Of a stretch of 64,000 bases of DNA, positions 25,383 through 33,496 are shown piece after piece. The stretch is taken from positions 354,125 to 418,124 of the forward strand of contig NZ_FTNO01000002.1 in NCBI RefSeq assembly GCF_900156425.1, written 5' to 3'. Within the stretch, counting starts at the first letter, position 1. The number at the start of each line of letters is the position of its first letter. Below the pieces are notes generated by a model. That model was not told the origin of the DNA and made no database searches. It saw only the letters and a list, made by a program, of their open reading frames with translations. A program made the position numbers and the translations under genes. Origin of the DNA: Haladaptatus litoreus (GTDB taxonomy: Archaea; Halobacteriota; Halobacteria; Halobacteriales; Haladaptataceae).

Positions 25383-26081
25383 TCATGGAACGTGGATGCC
25401 GAAGTCGGCGATTTTAGACGCTACTTCGCTCGGTTTTCCATCAACCGCGATTTGCCCGTCTCGGAGCGCGACGATTCTGTCGGCGAGCGACCAAACGTCC
25501 CGAAGGTCGTGCGTAACGACGACGAACCCAGTACCGTCTTTCGAACAGCGTTCGAGGTGGGAAATAACGGAATCGCGCGCCGGAGCATCCAGTCCGGTGA
25601 ACGGTTCGTCCAGCACGAGGTGGGCCGGTTCCATCGCCAGCGCGCCCGCGATAGCGACGCGCTGGCACTCGCCGCCGGAGAGGGAACCGATTCGGTCGTT
25701 TTTTCGATCCTCCATTCCGACCGCAGATAAGGACGTTTCTACCCGGCGGTCGATTTCCTCATGGGACAGGCCGAGGTTTTCTGGGCCGAACGATACGTCC
25801 GCGCCGACGGTCGCCGAAACGAACGTATCCCGCGGATGTTGAAACACCATACCGACGCGTGTTCGTGCGGCCACGAGGTCGTCTTCGACGGGCGTCTCAT
25901 CGACCAGCACGTCACCCTCGTCGGGCGTGAGCAGGCCGTTGAAATGCCGGACGAGCGTCGTCTTTCCGCTCCCGTTCGGCCCGGCGAGGACGACGAACTG
26001 GCCGTCGGGAATCGTGAGCGAGATTTTGTCGAGTGCGACTGCACCGCCGAATCGGTGGACGAGATTTCGCGTCGTTATCAT
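25383..26081 (-). CDS. bioM: ECF transporter ATPase (BioM-like)
   Basis: A 232-residue ABC ATPase. Walker A GPNGSGKTT, Q-loop VFQHPRDTF, signature LSGGECQR, Walker B HLVLDEPF and H-loop THDLRD are all intact. Its ATG (26081-26079) overlaps the TGA of bioY by four bases, indicating coupled translation. Only one ATPase gene is present, so it would form a homodimer as in BioMNY systems rather than an EcfA1/A2 pair. Confidence 0.87.
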   Translation of the reverse strand: MITTRNLVHRFGGAVALDKISLTIPDGQFVVLAGPNGSGKTTLVRHFNGLLTPDEGDVLVDETPVEDDLVAARTRVGMVFQHPRDTFVSATVGADVSFGPENLGLSHEEIDRRVETSLSAVGMEDRKNDRIGSLSGGECQRVAIAGALAMEPAHLVLDEPFTGLDAPARDSVISHLERCSKDGTGFVVVTHDLRDVWSLADRIVALRDGQIAVDGKPSEVASKIADFGIHVP

Positions 26082-26662
26082 TCGGCAGTGACGCGGTCAC
26101 TCCGGACGATGCCGACCGCGGCGGCGATTTTGAACGCTTCGAAGGGGACGAACGCGACTGCCGAAAGGGTGAACGCTTCGGCCAACCCGTAGTTGCCGAA
26201 GTACGAGAAGCCGACCGTTCCGAAGGCGTAGATGATGGCGGTTCCGGCAACCATCCCGGCCACGAGTCGAACGACTCCGGCCTGTTTCGGGTCGCGGAGC
26301 GTCAGTCCGCCGTGAACGATGACGCCGATGACGAAGGCGGCGAGGGGGTACGAAAGCAGGTAGCCGCCAGTAAGTCCGACCAATTCGGCAAATCCGGCGG
26401 AGCCATTGGCGAAAATCGGCGCGCCGACCGACCCCGCGACGAGGTAGAGAACCATGGAGGCAGACCCCCAGAGCGGCCCGAGGAAGATTCCGGCGAGGAA
26501 AACGCCGAGGACTTGCAGTGTGACAGGAATCGCTGGTGCGAGCGGATTGGGGAACGAAACTTGTGCGAACGCGCCGATGACTGCAGCGAACAGCGCCGTG
26601 CGTGCAATGTTGCCGACCGTCTGCTCGCCGACGAGTTCGACCGAACCGGTTTCAGTTGACAT
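26078..26662 (-). CDS. bioY: Biotin transporter substrate-binding subunit BioY
   Basis: A 194-residue S-component with six predicted membrane segments. The family motif is seen in PAIPVTLQVLGVFLAGIFLG, followed by LYLVAGSVGAPIFANG and LTGGYLLSYPLAAF. ATG at 26662 is preferred to a TTG two codons upstream. It is the first gene of the biotin ECF operon and determines biotin specificity. A biotin-protein-ligase-type operator would be expected in the 150 bases upstream, but I could not recognise one with confidence. Confidence 0.9.
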   Translation of the reverse strand: MSTETGSVELVGEQTVGNIARTALFAAVIGAFAQVSFPNPLAPAIPVTLQVLGVFLAGIFLGPLWGSASMVLYLVAGSVGAPIFANGSAGFAELVGLTGGYLLSYPLAAFVIGVIVHGGLTLRDPKQAGVVRLVAGMVAGTAIIYAFGTVGFSYFGNYGLAEAFTLSAVAFVPFEAFKIAAAVGIVRSDRVTAE

Positions 26663-26784
26663 GGCCAATCTTCGCTCGTCAACCAGTAAGATAGCTTCGG
26701 TTGACGGAGGGACTGTTAATTCTGTTGATAGATATGCAGAGTCTAGTAATTAAACAAAAATTTCACTGGTTACCCAACAGGTTT

Positions 26785-26792
26785 TTATATTA
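26785..26792 (+). promoter_or_regulatory. TATA box of the CMI4-like gene
   Basis: TTATATTA-type element preceded by a purine-rich AACAGG, centred about 26 bases before the ATG at 26814. This spacing implies a leaderless transcript, which agrees with the lack of a Shine-Dalgarno site. Confidence 0.55.
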
Positions 26793-26813
26793 TCACAGCA
26801 TCAGGTACGCGCC

Positions 26814-27416
26814 ATGGATAAGAAAACTGAGGAACTTCGTGACATCTTCATGGATGTGACCGACGAAGAGACAGTTACGGAGAAACAAGCGGAGACGCAC
26901 GGCTCTCTAGGCTCCGAAGAGAAGGTGGACGAGCAACTGCGCGATGTCATCGAGGAGATGCGCGGGCGCTACGATTTCGATACATCGCTTTCTAACGAGG
27001 AGCTTGCCACGGTCGTGCGACAGTTCTCGGCAGGCAAGAACGACGACGAAATCGCGGACGAACTCGGTGATGCATCGACCGGCGAAACCGTCTTCGACGC
27101 GCGAATCGACCTCCATCTCTTCCGGGAGTCAGACACCGACGCATCCTTCGACATTACAGACTTGAAGGACTGTCTCGTTTCTGAAATGTCTGTCGCCGAC
27201 TGCGCCGACCAACTCGACACGAACGAATCGACGATTCGACGCTACCAGCGCATCATCGAAGCAAAAGACGAAGCGCGCTCGGTCAACCAGCAGTACATCA
27301 ACGAGTTCGAGAACATTCTCCAAGACCGCGAGCTATCTGACCGGATGACACAAGATATGCAACAGGACGGGCTGGAGGACGCGACTGACGGAATGGAGTC
27401 GAACGTTTCCTTCTAG
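26814..27416 (+). CDS. Conditioned-medium-induced protein 4 (CMI4)-like regulator
   Basis: A 200-residue acidic protein with no membrane segment. The start MDKKTEELRDIFMDVT and the layout match haloarchaeal proteins named conditioned-medium-induced protein 4. Two helix-turn-helix-like stretches are visible: SLSNEELATVVRQFSAGKND with ADEL, and MSVADCADQLDTNESTIRRY, the latter with the spacing of a recognition helix. It is probably a transcription regulator, perhaps cell-density related as the name implies, but the ligand is unknown. Confidence 0.7.
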   Translation: MDKKTEELRDIFMDVTDEETVTEKQAETHGSLGSEEKVDEQLRDVIEEMRGRYDFDTSLSNEELATVVRQFSAGKNDDEIADELGDASTGETVFDARIDLHLFRESDTDASFDITDLKDCLVSEMSVADCADQLDTNESTIRRYQRIIEAKDEARSVNQQYINEFENILQDRELSDRMTQDMQQDGLEDATDGMESNVSF

Positions 27417-27507
27417 GAACCACCACCTTTTACGACGGTCGCAGGCACGCGGGACGACAACCACGTCGTTCCTGCTGTCTCCCTGTAAAAGCTGGACCAA
27501 AAGCACC

Positions 27508-27526
27508 GTCAGAACGACGTTCTGAC
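27508..27526. repeat. 8-bp hairpin with 3-base loop (GTCAGAAC type)
   Basis: GTCAGAAC, loop GAC, GTTCTGAC. The same arms occur with loop ACC at 58111-58129, about 30 kb away. Confidence 0.65.
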
Positions 27527-27786
27527 GAGCCATTCGCTCGCTTCGCTCACGAAGACACGGCGCTCCTCCCTTGACTCGCGGCGTTGCCGCTCGCTTTTCG
27601 AGGCGCTCCGCGCCTCCCTTCGGTCGTCGCTTGGCCCGCTCATTCGTCGCTGTCGCTCCTCATTCGCGGTGAGTGTGCTGGCCGCTGGCGGTTGTGTAGG
27701 ATGCTAATTTCCGGCGGTTGGTCAGAAGACCGATTTCAGAAAATCGATTTATCTGCTAATGTTCTGTGATTGTGTCGTCTGCGGTT

Positions 27787-27809
27787 GCATGGTGGTTCCA
27801 CCACCATGC
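27787..27809. repeat. 10-bp hairpin with 3-base loop
   Basis: GCATGGTGGT, loop TCC, ACCACCATGC. The word ATGGTGGTTC is repeated once more at about 27848. Not followed by a T-run. Confidence 0.65.
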
Positions 27810-27919
27810 TGGAAAATCGTTGGAGAAATATCTAACCATTGTTGAAATGGTGGTTCTACTGGGTCACACAAATCGGCGTTCTCACGAAACTAGCAATCAG
27901 TGACAGGTGAGTCCGGGCG

Positions 27920-29308
27920 TTACTCTGCGCCCGACTCGACGCCCTCTTCGACGGCATTGGTTTCGACCTCTGCATCGTCGAGACGGGTAATTCTGGCTTT
28001 CATGATACGGGTGTTTTCGACCTGTTCGACGTGGAGGCGAACACCTTCGTAGTCGATGTCTTCGCCTTCCTCTACGAGGCGTCCTGCTCGGTTGAAGATG
28101 AACCCGGCAATCGTCTCGAACTCTTCTCCTTCCGGCAGTTCGATTTCCATCGCATCGTTCACTTCGTCGATGTTGACCTCGCCGCGGACGATGACCGTGT
28201 CCTCGTCGATGTACTCGATTGGCTCTTCTTCCTCGCCGTCGAGAATCTCCCCGACGATTTCTTCGACCATATCCTCCATGGTCACGAGGCCCTCCGTCGT
28301 CCCGAACTCATCGATGACGATGACCATCTGCATCCGGTTTTCGCGCATCTCCGTCAACAGTTCGTCCACGTTCTTGCTTTCCGGAACGTGAAGCGTCGGC
28401 TGAATCAGGTTGTTGAGTTTCAATCCGTCGCCTGATTCGCCGTAGTATTTCTCGCGCACGAGGTCACGAACCGTGACGATGCCGATGACGTTGTCCAGAC
28501 TGCCCTCGTACACTGGCACGCGTTCGTGGCCCGCCTGAACGAGCGTTTCGATTGCCTCGTCAACTTCGGCGTCCTGCGGCACGGCGGTCATGTCGAGGCG
28601 CGGCGTCATGACCTCCTTGGCGATGGTGTTGTTGAACCGGAAGATGCGGTCGAGCATCTCGCGTTCGTCCTCCTCGATGACGCCCTCGCGCTCGCCGGTC
28701 TGAATCATGTCCTGAATCTCGTCGCGCGTGACGTAGGACGTCTCGATGGCCGAGCGACCGCCCGTGACGCGATTGATGGCGCGCGTGAGGTAGTCGAACG
28801 TGATGACGAGTGGGAGAAGAATGTATTCGGAGTATTTCAGCGGTTTGGCGATTCGAAGCGCCCACGACTCCGTATTCTCGACCGCATAGGATTTTGGCGC
28901 ACTCTCGCCGAACAGCAGGACGAGCGACGTGATACCGAACGTCGAAATGAGCACTGCTGGGCCGGGGTCGAAATATATTCCGACGATAGCTGTCGAAAGC
29001 GAAGACATCGCGATGTTGACGATGTTGTTGCCGACGAGAATCGTGACGAGCAGACGGTGCGGGTCGTTTTTCAACGAATCGACCGTTTTTGCGCCTTTGA
29101 CGCCGTCCTCGACCAGTGCCTCGACTCGATGCTTTGCGAGCGAGAACATCGCAATTTCGGACGAGGAAAAGAACGCGGACAGGATGAGCAGGACGACGAT
29201 AGCGCCGAATCCACCCCACTGGATAACTGCATCGGAGATTGGAATGCCAAGCATACTATCGGGCGGGGCGGTCTGCGCGAGGATGACCAGTTTCGGAGAG
29301 AGTGTCAT
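27920..29308 (-). CDS. CNNM/CorC-type membrane protein with CBS pair
   Basis: A 462-residue protein often labelled hemolysin-related. The N-terminal 200 residues form a DUF21/CNNM membrane domain (SAFFSSSEIAMFSLAKHRVE, then LLVTILVGNNIVNIAMS). Two CBS domains follow (EVMTPRLDMTAVPQDAEVDE and LIQPTLHVPESKNVDELL). The C-terminal CorC/HlyC domain begins near IDEDTVIVRGEV. Relatives transport or sense Mg2+ and other divalent cations; ATP-Mg binding by the CBS pair is the usual control. It is divergent from the glutaredoxin gene. Confidence 0.88.
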   Translation of the reverse strand: MTLSPKLVILAQTAPPDSMLGIPISDAVIQWGGFGAIVVLLILSAFFSSSEIAMFSLAKHRVEALVEDGVKGAKTVDSLKNDPHRLLVTILVGNNIVNIAMSSLSTAIVGIYFDPGPAVLISTFGITSLVLLFGESAPKSYAVENTESWALRIAKPLKYSEYILLPLVITFDYLTRAINRVTGGRSAIETSYVTRDEIQDMIQTGEREGVIEEDEREMLDRIFRFNNTIAKEVMTPRLDMTAVPQDAEVDEAIETLVQAGHERVPVYEGSLDNVIGIVTVRDLVREKYYGESGDGLKLNNLIQPTLHVPESKNVDELLTEMRENRMQMVIVIDEFGTTEGLVTMEDMVEEIVGEILDGEEEEPIEYIDEDTVIVRGEVNIDEVNDAMEIELPEGEEFETIAGFIFNRAGRLVEEGEDIDYEGVRLHVEQVENTRIMKARITRLDDAEVETNAVEEGVESGAE

Positions 29309-29425
29309 TCAATAACCCACCTTGAGCGTCGGTGGGATTAACTCTTTATTCTTTTGCTGACTGATGTCACGGGTGAAACTGCCGCGAGCGAAGCCCTTAC
29401 GGGTATTTCGTCCCAAACATCCTCT

Positions 29426-29695
29426 ATGAGTGCCAAGAGCGCAGACCCGGCAATCACGCTGTATCGACTGCAAGCGTGTCCCTACTGTGAGCGCGTCGTT
29501 CGGAAACTACAGGAGTACGACCTCCCGTACCAGTCGCGATTCGTCGAACCGATGCACTCCGACCGAAACGTCGTCAAGCGAATCAGCGGAAAACGAACCG
29601 TTCCCGCCATCGTAGACGAAGATACGGGCGTGACGATGAGCGAGAGTGCAAACATCGTCGAGTACATCGAGAACACCTACGGAGGGGAGAACTGA
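29426..29695 (+). CDS. Glutaredoxin / GST-N-terminal-like protein
   Basis: An 89-residue thioredoxin-fold protein. The active site CPYC is at residues 18-21 (LYRLQACPYCERVVRKL), the cis-Pro is in KRTVPAIVD, and ESANIVEYIENTYGG matches the glutathione/GST N-domain end. ATG at 29426 is chosen; the open frame extends upstream without similarity. It probably reduces disulfides, with gamma-glutamylcysteine as the haloarchaeal thiol. Its TGA overlaps the ATG of the next gene by one base. Confidence 0.85.
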   Translation: MSAKSADPAITLYRLQACPYCERVVRKLQEYDLPYQSRFVEPMHSDRNVVKRISGKRTVPAIVDEDTGVTMSESANIVEYIENTYGGEN

Positions 29696-30207
29696 TGGTC
29701 GATTTCGACGTCGTGGAACTCGGGAAGGCAGAGTATCCCGAAGTCGGTGAAACCGCGCCCGACTTCACGCGACCACTCGTCAACGAGGAGTTCTGGGAGG
29801 ACGTTTCGCTCTCGGAGATAACAGAAGACGGGCCGACACTGCTCGTCTTCTACACCATGGACGGCGGATTTCCGGCGACCTACGTCTGGAACGAACTGCG
29901 CGAACGCGCGTGGGACGAGGACAACGACGTGCAAATCGTCGGCCTGTCCATTTCGACGCCCTACGAACACAAGACTCTCATCGAGGAGCGCGAGATGGAT
30001 TTCCGACTGTTCAGCGACCCGGCGAACGAAGTCGCAGAAGAGTACGGCATCGACTTCGAGATGGACGGAATGGCGGGCATCAGCGAACCGCGACCCGCGA
30101 TGTTCCTGCTGAACGAAGAGCGAACGGTCGAATACGCGTGGGTCGCAACCGAATGGCCGGAGTTCCCCGAGTACGACGAAGTCGAAGCAGCTATCGAAGA
30201 GCAGTAG
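29695..30207 (+). CDS. Peroxiredoxin-like protein without any cysteine
   Basis: A 170-residue protein of the AhpC/TSA-redoxin fold: GETAPDFTRPLVN, then LLVFYTMDGGFPATYVWNEL, VQIVGLSIST, FRLFSDPANEVAEEYGI and AMFLLNEERTVEYAW. In a true peroxiredoxin the stretch after FYT would hold the peroxidatic Cys (PxxxTxxC); here it reads MDGGFPATYVW. The complete protein has no cysteine, so peroxidase activity by the normal mechanism is not possible. It is translationally coupled to the CPYC glutaredoxin, suggesting a joint role. Confidence 0.75.
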   Translation: MVDFDVVELGKAEYPEVGETAPDFTRPLVNEEFWEDVSLSEITEDGPTLLVFYTMDGGFPATYVWNELRERAWDEDNDVQIVGLSISTPYEHKTLIEEREMDFRLFSDPANEVAEEYGIDFEMDGMAGISEPRPAMFLLNEERTVEYAWVATEWPEFPEYDEVEAAIEEQ

Positions 30208-30360
30208 ATGCAATCGCGTGTTTTTGATTGACTTATTCGACTCGAAGAGAACGTTGTACGCCGCTGTCGGAGGATTTCAGCTACGCACCTATATTTTAAT
30301 TCTCATTATTAGTAGAAAATTTTATGAATTTAACTACGATAGTAGTAATTGATTCGCAGC

Positions 30361-31095
30361 ATGAATCCAAATAGAAGAACGTTCCTGAAAGCAACCGGCA
30401 CAGCAATCACAGGCGGGGCACTCACCGCCAGCACCGCATCCGCGGCGAAACCGTACGGCTATCTGACGCCCGTTTTCACCACATCGGCGCTCAACGTTCG
30501 GAATGACCATACGACGAGCGCGGGCGTCATCGAAACCGCCGCAAAGCGAACCGGCGGACGGGTGTTTCAAGGGCCGGAAACCGGCGACGGTTACAACTGG
30601 TGGAAAGTCCAGTTCTCGGGCGACAGCGACAACGACGCGGTCACCGGATGGGTCGTCGAGAATCATCTCTCCAGTGCGAACTACGCCTGTCCGATGACGG
30701 GAACGGTTACCTCGACGTACTGGGACACCCGCGACGGCGGAAGCAGGTACCACCGCGCGGTGGACTTCGCCAACGGCGGTGGCACACCGGTTTGTGCCGC
30801 CGAAAGCGGAACCGTCGAACACCGATACGACGAAGGAGGGTACGGAAACTGGATAACCATCCTTCACGACAACGGCTGGCGAACCGGCTACGGCCACCTT
30901 CAGTCGTTCAACGTCGCCGACAGTGCAACCGTCGAACGTGGTGATGTCATCGCATACGAAGGGGACACGGGTGCGGGAACCGGCCCACATCTCGACTTCC
31001 AAGTGTGGGATACCAACTGGAACAAACTCCGCTGTTACTACGACGACGGCGACTGGGCAGTGCAGAGTACCGGCGTGCCTCGCGTCTTCTTCTAA
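30361..31095 (+). CDS. Tat-exported M23-type peptidase with SH3 domain
   Basis: A 244-residue protein. ATG 30361 starts a Tat signal (NRRTFLKATGTAITGGAL) ending near STASA. Residues about 35-105 form a bacterial SH3-like domain (ALNVRNDHTT, then WWKVQF and VTGWVVENHL). The C-terminal LytM/M23 domain has the zinc motif HRAVD in RYHRAVDFAN and a His in TGYGHLQSF. The final motif reads GPHLDFQV where HxH is usual, so one zinc ligand is Asp rather than His. The haloarchaeal substrate is unknown since there is no peptidoglycan; a surface glycoprotein or a foreign cell wall is possible. Confidence 0.8.
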   Translation: MNPNRRTFLKATGTAITGGALTASTASAAKPYGYLTPVFTTSALNVRNDHTTSAGVIETAAKRTGGRVFQGPETGDGYNWWKVQFSGDSDNDAVTGWVVENHLSSANYACPMTGTVTSTYWDTRDGGSRYHRAVDFANGGGTPVCAAESGTVEHRYDEGGYGNWITILHDNGWRTGYGHLQSFNVADSATVERGDVIAYEGDTGAGTGPHLDFQVWDTNWNKLRCYYDDGDWAVQSTGVPRVFF

Positions 31096-31195
31096 GAAGA
31101 CCTCGTCACGACATCGGTACAGCACCAGAACGAAACCACCGACATGACGAAACCACGACGCTACGCTTTTTTCGTCCCGTGGTCGAAACGTGGAT

Positions 31196-31789
31196 ATGGA
31201 CGAAATAGAGCAAGCAGTGCGTGCCATCCGAGATGGAGATCTCGTCGTCTATCCGACCGAAACGGTGTACGGGCTTGGAGCGGACGCCCTCACCCCGGAT
31301 GCCATCGGCAGAGTGTTCGAGGCGAAACGGCGAGCGCGAGAGAAGCCAATTTCGCTCGCCGTTCCGGACGTGGAGTCCGCGCTTTCCTACGTTCGCCCGA
31401 CGGAGCGCGAACGGAAGTTCATGCAGGAGTTTTTACCCGGCCCGGTTACCGTTCTCTGTGAAAAGCGGGACGTGGTTCCGGACGTGCTCACCGCTGGCAA
31501 ATCCCGCGTTGGCGTTCGGATTCCAGACCACGAAGGTGCGTTGGAACTACTCGAACACGTCGCGCCGATTACCAGCACGAGCGCGAACGTGAGCGGCCGA
31601 GCGAGCGTGACGCGCGTCTCCGACCTCGATTCGGAAATCGAGGATGCCGTGGCAGTCGTTATCGACGGCGGGGAAACCGGCGGAACCGGGAGCACCGTCG
31701 TTAACGTCGAGCGCAGCGAAATCGTTCGACGCGGCGAACTCGCCGACGAAATAGAGGCGTGGCTAACCGCCGAGACGACCGAGGAGTGA
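31196..31789 (+). CDS. Threonylcarbamoyl-AMP synthase (Sua5/YrdC family)
   Basis: A 197-residue enzyme making threonylcarbamoyl-AMP from Thr, bicarbonate and ATP for the t6A base of ANN-decoding tRNAs. Motifs: VVYPTETVYGLGADA near residues 17-31, KRRAREKPISL (nucleotide-binding Lys/Arg), FLPGPVTVLCE, VGVRIPDH, and ITSTSANVSG. It lacks the extra C-terminal Sua5 domain, so it is of the short YrdC length. A GTG two codons upstream (31190) is an alternative start. Its 3' end overlaps that of the convergent Cas4-like gene by 27 bases. Confidence 0.9.
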   Translation: MDEIEQAVRAIRDGDLVVYPTETVYGLGADALTPDAIGRVFEAKRRAREKPISLAVPDVESALSYVRPTERERKFMQEFLPGPVTVLCEKRDVVPDVLTAGKSRVGVRIPDHEGALELLEHVAPITSTSANVSGRASVTRVSDLDSEIEDAVAVVIDGGETGGTGSTVVNVERSEIVRRGELADEIEAWLTAETTEE

Positions 31790-32431
31790 GCGAAGCGAAC
31801 GGGTTTTGACGCCGCATTCCGCGCGGTACTCACACGCCTCGCATTTCGACCGGTTTTTCAGACGCGGTGGCGGCCCGTCGATGGATTGAGTAGTGCGAAC
31901 GGCGCGACGATACGCGGCTTTTCGACGGGTTCCGAGCCGAATTTCGCGGACGATTCCATAGGCGGGATATTCGACAAACGCGCGCTCTACCATCCGTTCG
32001 TGCTCCCACGAGAGCGCCTTCGCTGCGGCGACGGTGCGAACGGTCTGTGCCTCCCAGACGCCGTATTCGGGCGGCGTTCCGGTGAACACCATCGACGGGA
32101 CAGGCGTCTCCAAATCGAGGACTTTGTGGACGATTCCGCGGCAGTCTTTCCCTTCGGTGAGTCGTTCGCGGCCGGAGGGGGAGGCAAGTTCGGGCCACGC
32201 ATCGAGTTTGCTTGCGCGTTCGAGATTCGAACGAAACTGCTCCGGCGGGATTGCAATCGGGCGCTCGGTCAGGTCGGGAGGGGCGGCGGCGAGAAGCGAT
32301 TCGTATTCGAATGCCAGTTGCCGTCGTTCGGCGACGAGGTCGGGAATTTCGATGTCGTCCTGACGCTGGTAGTACAGTTTTCGCGGGCAGTACGCGGCGG
32401 TTGCGAGTTCGCTGAACGGAATCTTCGACAC
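31763..32431 (-). CDS. Cas4/Dna2-like protein, standalone
   Basis: A 222-residue protein. GTG at 32431 is chosen because a TATATA element lies about 25 bases upstream and similarity begins at IPFSELATAAYCPRKLYY. The N-terminal Cys15 and the C-terminal trio KCEACEYRAEC (about residues 197, 200, 206) are the four Fe-S ligands of Cas4. The RecB nuclease core is less clear: where a D followed by E-x-K is expected, I read VLDLETPVPSMVF and GVWEAQTVR, with Gln in place of Lys. There is no CRISPR array or cas1/cas2 in the window. It may be a diverged nuclease or a DNA-binding relative. Confidence 0.7.
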   Translation of the reverse strand: MSKIPFSELATAAYCPRKLYYQRQDDIEIPDLVAERRQLAFEYESLLAAAPPDLTERPIAIPPEQFRSNLERASKLDAWPELASPSGRERLTEGKDCRGIVHKVLDLETPVPSMVFTGTPPEYGVWEAQTVRTVAAAKALSWEHERMVERAFVEYPAYGIVREIRLGTRRKAAYRRAVRTTQSIDGPPPRLKNRSKCEACEYRAECGVKTRSLRSLLGRLGG

Positions 32432-32451
32432 GACGGTTTTGGCCGTGGTAT

Positions 32452-32460
32452 CGTATATAA
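32452..32460 (-). promoter_or_regulatory. TATA box of the Cas4-like gene
   Basis: On the minus strand TTATATACG lies about 25 bases before the GTG at 32431, the spacing expected for a leaderless transcript. This element supports the GTG start. Confidence 0.55.
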
Positions 32461-32525
32461 AGTTCCGGGCGGGAAGCAGGGAAAACAGCAAAAGGGGCAA
32501 GAGTCTGGACTGACTCTGTTCGCAC

Positions 32526-33167
32526 ATGAGCGACTTCGATAAGGAGGCAGAGCGGGAGAAACTCCGCCAGCAGTACGAAGCCGAAAAGGAGGAGCGAAAG
32601 GCGACACAGCGAATGAGCGAGTTGCTGTTGCAGGGCGCGACGATGACGGGTAAACACTGCGACACCTGTGGCGACCCTATTTTCCGCCAGAACGGAACGG
32701 AATTCTGTCCGACCTGCCAACAGCAACAGCCAGCAGGTGAAACGCCTGCTGAATCGGAATCGGCGCAGAATGCCGACAATCAAGAGAGACAGACAGAAGA
32801 AACCGCATCTGCGGAAGTTCCTTCCGCAGATGCGACGAATATCGAAGTCGAACAATCGAATGCGGAAACGACCGGTCAGTCGGCACCATCCGGCCAATCC
32901 ACGGCTCCATCGAATCAGCCTCGGCGTGCGTCACCGAGTCAGGCGGATACATCGAACGGTCGAAGCCCGGAACCACGAACGGCGGTCGAGCAGAACGAAC
33001 GTGGTGCAGGCGACCTCGCGGAGGCCCGAAACGCGCTGGTTCGAAAGCTGACGCGACTCGCGATGGAAGCGGAGCAAACTGACGACGTTGGGCGCGCCCG
33101 CGAACTGCTGGCCGCGACACGAGAAGGAGCGGAAGCCTTGGACGCGTTAGACCGAGCGAAGCGGTAG
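32526..33167 (+). CDS. Sjogren-syndrome/scleroderma autoantigen 1 (p27)-like zinc protein
   Basis: A 213-residue protein. After a charged helix (residues 1-35) the p27-type domain shows MSELLLQGATMTGKHCDTCG and FCPTCQQ, a CxxC...CxxC zinc ribbon. A Ser/Thr/Gln/Glu-rich linker of about 85 residues follows, then a helical C-terminus (ARNALVRKLTRLAMEAEQ). The linker contains a 13-bp perfect hairpin in its DNA (32805-32833). The gene is divergent from the Cas4-like gene. The molecular role of archaeal p27-like proteins is not known. Confidence 0.8.
   Translation: MSDFDKEAEREKLRQQYEAEKEERKATQRMSELLLQGATMTGKHCDTCGDPIFRQNGTEFCPTCQQQQPAGETPAESESAQNADNQERQTEETASAEVPSADATNIEVEQSNAETTGQSAPSGQSTAPSNQPRRASPSQADTSNGRSPEPRTAVEQNERGAGDLAEARNALVRKLTRLAMEAEQTDDVGRARELLAATREGAEALDALDRAKR
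32805..32833. repeat. 13-bp perfect hairpin with 3-base loop inside the p27-like gene
   Basis: GCATCTGCGGAAG, loop TTC, CTTCCGCAGATGC. It is in frame, encoding ASAEVPSADA in the low-complexity linker. Confidence 0.75.
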
Positions 33168-33247
33168 GCTCGACCGATTTTGTCTAAAAAGTCAAATGCG
33201 TCGGTTTTCGACACGACAACAGTGTTCGAGGTAAAACGCGTCAGTAG

Positions 33248-33496
33248 CTATCGTTCCGTGGGGAACAACCCCCGGCGAAGACGGGATGCCGTTTCTTTCG
33301 GATAATCGAACCAGTTCATCGCGTGTCCGAAATCCGGGTCGAAATCCGTTGAAAAGCGGCTGGGAGTGTCGTGCTGTGGGTCGCCGTACAACTCCTGTTC
33401 ACTTGCCTCCGCGGAAATTTCGTGCTGTGGCTTTCCGTATAACTCCTCTACAGCCAACCCGTCATCATCGTCCTGCATGGTGGGCCGGGGTAACAT
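33248..33496 (-). CDS. Small acidic protein of unknown function with an internal repeat
   Basis: An 82-residue protein (or 76 if the ATG at 33478, MQDDDDGLAVEE, is used). It contains two copies of a short unit, ELYGKPQHE and ELYGDPQHD, spaced 17 residues apart, followed by FDPDFGHAMNWFDYPKET. There is no signal or membrane segment. I do not recognise the family; the acidic composition and repeated unit make a real gene more likely than not. Confidence 0.55.
   Translation of the reverse strand: MLPRPTMQDDDDGLAVEELYGKPQHEISAEASEQELYGDPQHDTPSRFSTDFDPDFGHAMNWFDYPKETASRLRRGLFPTER

Larger units (their letters stand above)
27417..27919. other. 503-base intergenic region with several hairpins
   Basis: No gene is seen. 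The left part is GC-rich with words shared with the 20.3-kb repeat (GAGCCATTCGCTCGCT, CGCTCACGAAGAC at 27527-27556). It carries hairpins at 27508-27526, 27600-27616 and 27787-27809, all with 3-base loops. The right part is less GC-rich and leads to the 3' end of the CBS/CNNM gene. Confidence 0.6.

Noticed and set aside
26663-26800. Possible biotin operator upstream of bioY
   Set aside because: GTTGAC and GTTAAT words are present, but the symmetry is too weak to claim a binding site.
31763-32779. Longer start for the Cas4-like gene
   Set aside because: The extra 116 N-terminal residues are Ser/Arg-rich, lie antisense to the p27-like gene, and pass across the TATA box; the GTG at 32431 is better supported.
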